Positions 6,103-7,832 of a DNA stretch of 7,832 bases are shown one piece after another; the stretch's first letter is position 1, and each line of letters starts with the position of its first letter. Both the position numbers and the translations under genes were made by a program. The notes below the pieces were generated by a model. The model ran no database searches. It was not told the DNA's origin and saw only the letters and a program-made list of their open reading frames with translations. Source of the stretch: an uncultured Pseudomonadota bacterium (lineage in GTDB: Bacteria; Desulfobacterota_B; Binatia; UBA9968). The stretch is taken from assembly GCA_946478635.1 (NCBI GenBank), contig CAMLCX010000214.1, positions 1 to 7,832 of the forward strand, read 5' to 3'.

Positions 6103-6126
6103 CGATTGCGGCGACTGCCGATTGCC
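6103..6126. repeat. Degenerate 8-base tandem repeat in the FKBP leader
   Basis: Three units are readable: CGATTGCG, GCGACTGC, CGATTGCC. On the minus strand this is the GGCAATCG type of low-complexity repeat. It lies just upstream of the FKBP ribosome binding site. Confidence 0.4.
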
Positions 6127-6260
6127 CAGCTTACCATTGTGATTTCATAACTCAACGAAGCTGACGTGATCGGCATTCGGCGTGAGCAAACGCTCCCAAA
6201 AGCAGAGGTCCCGTCCATCGAGACGCAGAAATCTAACGGAAGCGCACAGCGTTGTCCTCG

Positions 6261-6278
6261 CTGACCACTGACCACTGA
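6261..6278. repeat. Short 7-base tandem repeat (CTGACCA)
   Basis: CTGACCA occurs twice plus a partial third copy (CTGA), starting about 10 bases past the stop of the flavin oxidoreductase gene. It is a known style of gene-gap microsatellite in environmental genomes. The rest of the 6092-6288 gap shows no gene and no convincing terminator. Confidence 0.5.
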
Positions 6279-6288
6279 TCGTTAAAAC

Positions 6289-7281
6289 CTAATACCTGGC
6301 GATCACTTGTTTACCCCAGGCATCCATCACTTGATCGTAAATCGCGTTAGGCGGCGTGAGTAAAATTCTTTTGATGCCTTGTGCTTCCAGTCTTTTCACC
6401 TTCTCGATGCATTCCTGCGGCGCGCCGGCGATGGTGAACCGCTCGAGCAAGTAGTTCGTGACGAACGAAGGGTCGACGCGCTCCTCGATGGGTTTGGAAA
6501 TATCGAAGTTGTCCATGAACCGCTGCACGCCGGCTGATTCACCTTCAGGCACGGTTTCCATGGTGAAGCGAAAATTGTGATGGGCGCGGTTGGCCATGCG
6601 CGAGCGCACGCGCCGGCGCGCGAGATCGCCGTCGTCATCGACGACGATCATGCCGGCGGGCATGATGTCGATTTCCTCAGGTTTTCGCCCCGCATCTTTT
6701 GCTCCCTCGGCGATGCGCCGCCTCGCCCACTCCGTCACGGATTGATCAAATCCGGTGCCGAGAATGACGCCGTCGCAGGTGCGCCCGGCGACGCGCAGCG
6801 TTTTCGGACCTTCGGCGGAGATGTAGATCGGCACGGGACGCTTGCCCGCTTTAAGTTTGACGTTGCCGCCAGCGCGCTCTTTGCTCTGCGGCACGTCGAC
6901 GCCGCGGTCGTGCAACAGCTCGCGGATCGTGCTGAGACCCTTTTCGAAATCAACGAGCTTTGTCGCAGCTCGGCCGAGGCTGTAAACCGGCCCGTCGCCG
7001 GTGCCCAAACCGATGATCGCGCGCCCTTCGGAAATTTCATTGAGCGTGGCGAAGGAATTCGCCGTGATCGTCGGGTCGCGGTAAACCATATTCGTCACCG
7101 CGGTGCCGAAGCGAATCCTGGTGGTTTTGGCCGCGCACATGGCGAGCGCCTGATAGGGATCGACATTATTCATCTGGCTATCGGCAAAAAAGATCGCCTC
7201 GAATCCAAGTTGCTCCGCGCGCACCGCCCGCTCCACCGCTTCACGCACCGTGCGCGCCGATCCGTGCAGACAAAAGTTCAT
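6289..7281 (-). CDS. LLM-class (luciferase-like) flavin-dependent oxidoreductase
   Basis: This 330-residue protein is a bacterial luciferase-like TIM-barrel oxidoreductase that uses FMN or coenzyme F420. Supporting segments are the N-terminal EQLGFEAIFFADSQ (23-36, the strand and helix opening the barrel), KTTRIRFGTAVTNMVYRDPTITANSFATLNEISEGRAIIGLGTGDG (52-97, containing the family's AVTN, RDPxxxA and SxGRxxxGxGxGD motifs), and VPIYISAEGPKTLRVAGRTCDGVIL (the VP(I/V)xxxxxGPKxLxxAGxxADGVI block). The LGxG-GDxxxxxLGR pattern resembles methylene-tetrahydromethanopterin reductase-like F420 enzymes, so F420 is plausible, but the sequence alone does not settle it. The substrate is unknown. The start ATG 7281 has a strong GGGGAGG site 8 bases upstream. 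The gene is separated from the FKBP cluster by 203 bases and is probably transcribed on its own. Confidence 0.92.
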   Translation of the reverse strand: MNFCLHGSARTVREAVERAVRAEQLGFEAIFFADSQMNNVDPYQALAMCAAKTTRIRFGTAVTNMVYRDPTITANSFATLNEISEGRAIIGLGTGDGPVYSLGRAATKLVDFEKGLSTIRELLHDRGVDVPQSKERAGGNVKLKAGKRPVPIYISAEGPKTLRVAGRTCDGVILGTGFDQSVTEWARRRIAEGAKDAGRKPEEIDIMPAGMIVVDDDGDLARRRVRSRMANRAHHNFRFTMETVPEGESAGVQRFMDNFDISKPIEERVDPSFVTNYLLERFTIAGAPQECIEKVKRLEAQGIKRILLTPPNAIYDQVMDAWGKQVIARY

Positions 7282-7289
7282 AACAATTT

Positions 7290-7296
7290 CCTCCCC
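7290..7296 (-). promoter_or_regulatory. Shine-Dalgarno site of the flavin oxidoreductase gene
   Basis: On the minus strand GGGGAGG lies 8 bases before ATG 7281. It is the strongest ribosome binding site in the window. Confidence 0.75.
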
Positions 7297-7354
7297 GTAA
7301 CGAGCATGGCAAGATACTCACGCGGCAAGGCCCAGGACAAAGCAACTCGGAGAT

Positions 7355-7402
7355 TTAACCACAAAGAACGCAAAAATCACAAAGGGCGGGTTTCAACCCG
7401 CC
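7355..7402 (+). repeat. ACAAAG-type repeat joined to a GGCGGGT hairpin
   Basis: TTAACCACAAAGAACGCAAA and ATCACAAAG (7355-7384) form a degenerate CACAAAG repeat common in gaps of environmental genomes. It abuts a 7-bp hairpin, GGCGGGT (7385-7391) with ACCCGCC (7396-7402). Confidence 0.55.
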
Positions 7403-7514
7403 TCGGACGAGCACAAGCTCATGGCACACTCTGTGTTGAATTCCTTTTAGTGTAGCTTTGCCGCGCTAACACCCGCCAGCGTTCTGCCGCTCCTCGGTGT
7501 CATCCTGCGCTCCT

Positions 7515-7545
7515 GTAGCCCGGATGGAGCAAAGCGCAATCCGGG
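7515..7545 (+). repeat. GTAG-type REP element, copy 1
   Basis: GTAG (7515-7518) precedes stem CCCGGAT (7519-7525), a 13-base loop, and ATCCGGG (7539-7545). This is the GTAG-plus-hairpin layout of RAYT-associated REPs. Confidence 0.8.
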
Positions 7546-7593
7546 TTCTTGATGCACGCGCGCTCTGAAATATGCCATGCCCGGCACCGCCCT

Positions 7594-7624
7594 CCTGGAT
7601 TCCGCTTCGCTGCATCCAGGCTAC
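7594..7624 (-). repeat. GTAG-type REP element, copy 2, inverted
   Basis: Read on the minus strand: GTAG, stem CCTGGAT, a 13-base loop, then ATCCAGG. It faces copy 1 across 48 bases, a BIME-like pair. Its stem differs from copy 1 by a C-G to T-A exchange on both arms, so pairing is preserved. Confidence 0.8.
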
Positions 7625-7654
7625 AACGCTAAAGCGATTCGCGCATTTATTTTC

Positions 7655-7726
7655 GAAGGAGCACACGAAGGCCACGAAGGTTCCGACATGAATAGTTTTC
7701 AAACTTTTTAACTTCGTGCTCTTCGC
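7655..7726. repeat. Inverted pair of GAAGGAGCACACGAAGG-type repeats
   Basis: GAAGGAGCACACGAAGG and GCCACGAAGG (7655-7680) face a degenerate opposite-strand copy at about 7711-7726 (minus strand GCGAAGAGCACGAAGT). The A+T-rich stretch TTTTCAAACTTTTTAACTT lies between them. Confidence 0.4.
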
Positions 7727-7832
7727 ACTGCTATAGTTAAGAATTTTCGCGGGCTGCGCAAATTTTCCGTCGGCCTGTGCCCGCAAGCACAAAATCCCGC
7801 TGCGCTACTTTGTGATCGGCGACAAGAGCAAA

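Larger units (their letters stand above)
7282..7832. other. Gene-free, repeat-rich right end
   Basis: Apart from the leader of the flavin oxidoreductase, I see no convincing complete gene. A minus-strand open frame of 108 codons here translates repeat sequence (peptide signature WMQRSGIQ) and has no family features. At the extreme right, bases 7743-7832 stay open on the plus strand in the frame ending at the last base, which could be the edge of a further gene. Confidence 0.65.

Noticed and set aside
6075..6275. 66-codon minus-strand open frame in the FKBP leader
   Set aside because: It overlaps the FKBP start and the tandem repeats, and has no protein-like features.
7297..7340. Possible sigma70-like promoter for the flavin oxidoreductase (TTGTCC, about 18 bases, TATCTT on the minus strand)
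   Set aside because: Only four of six matches in each box; such matches are expected by chance.
6577..7455. 292-codon plus-strand open frame opposite the flavin oxidoreductase gene
   Set aside because: It is antisense to a clear luciferase-like gene, His/Arg/Ala-rich, and has no family motif; its 3' part runs into repeats.
7466..7792. 108-codon minus-strand open frame at the right end
   Set aside because: It reads through both REP copies (WMQRSGIQ signature) and the flanking repeats; no domain and no ribosome site.

Overview
The window is GC-rich bacterial DNA with tightly packed genes separated by short gaps that are full of degenerate palindromic repeats. The mix of genes (a PAL-like NHL beta-propeller, tandem DUF427, a luciferase-like flavin oxidoreductase) and the scattered repeat debris resemble environmental genomes such as Desulfobacterota/Binatia-like, Rokubacteria or NC10 lineages. 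That placement is an impression and not a demonstrated result: there is no rRNA or phylogenetic marker in the window.

Layout. On the plus strand are the 3' part of an NHL-repeat beta-propeller gene (1-773), a 147-base gap holding a 16-bp-stem hairpin, a two-domain DUF427 gene (921-1733), and a zinc-dependent MDR alcohol dehydrogenase gene (about 1748-2758). The last two are nearly fused and probably co-transcribed. A 398-408 base repeat island (2759-3166) separates these from a convergent minus-strand block. Read in its own direction, that block is a luciferase-like flavin oxidoreductase (7281-6289), a 203-base gap, then a compact cluster: an exported SlyD-like FKBP prolyl isomerase (6085-5465), a Sir2/CobB-type NAD-dependent deacylase (5441-4689), a two-TM membrane protein of unknown family (4627-3770), and a DUF924 protein (3757-3167). 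Gaps in the cluster are 23, 61 and 12 bases, so an operon is likely. The last 551 bases (7282-7832) carry no convincing complete gene, only repeats.

How the genes work together. The dehydrogenase and the flavin oxidoreductase point to redox metabolism of unknown substrates. The four-gene cluster combines an envelope folding helper, a cytoplasmic deacylase and two proteins of unknown role; no common pathway can be read from it. I see no defence system, CRISPR array, transposase gene, RNA gene or phage module.

The most notable signal is a set of REP-like elements with the 5' GTAG-plus-hairpin architecture typical of RAYT-mobilised REPs. One appears to have landed in frame inside the N-terminal region of the dehydrogenase. 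Two others form an inverted pair near the right end and differ by a compensatory base-pair change in the stem.
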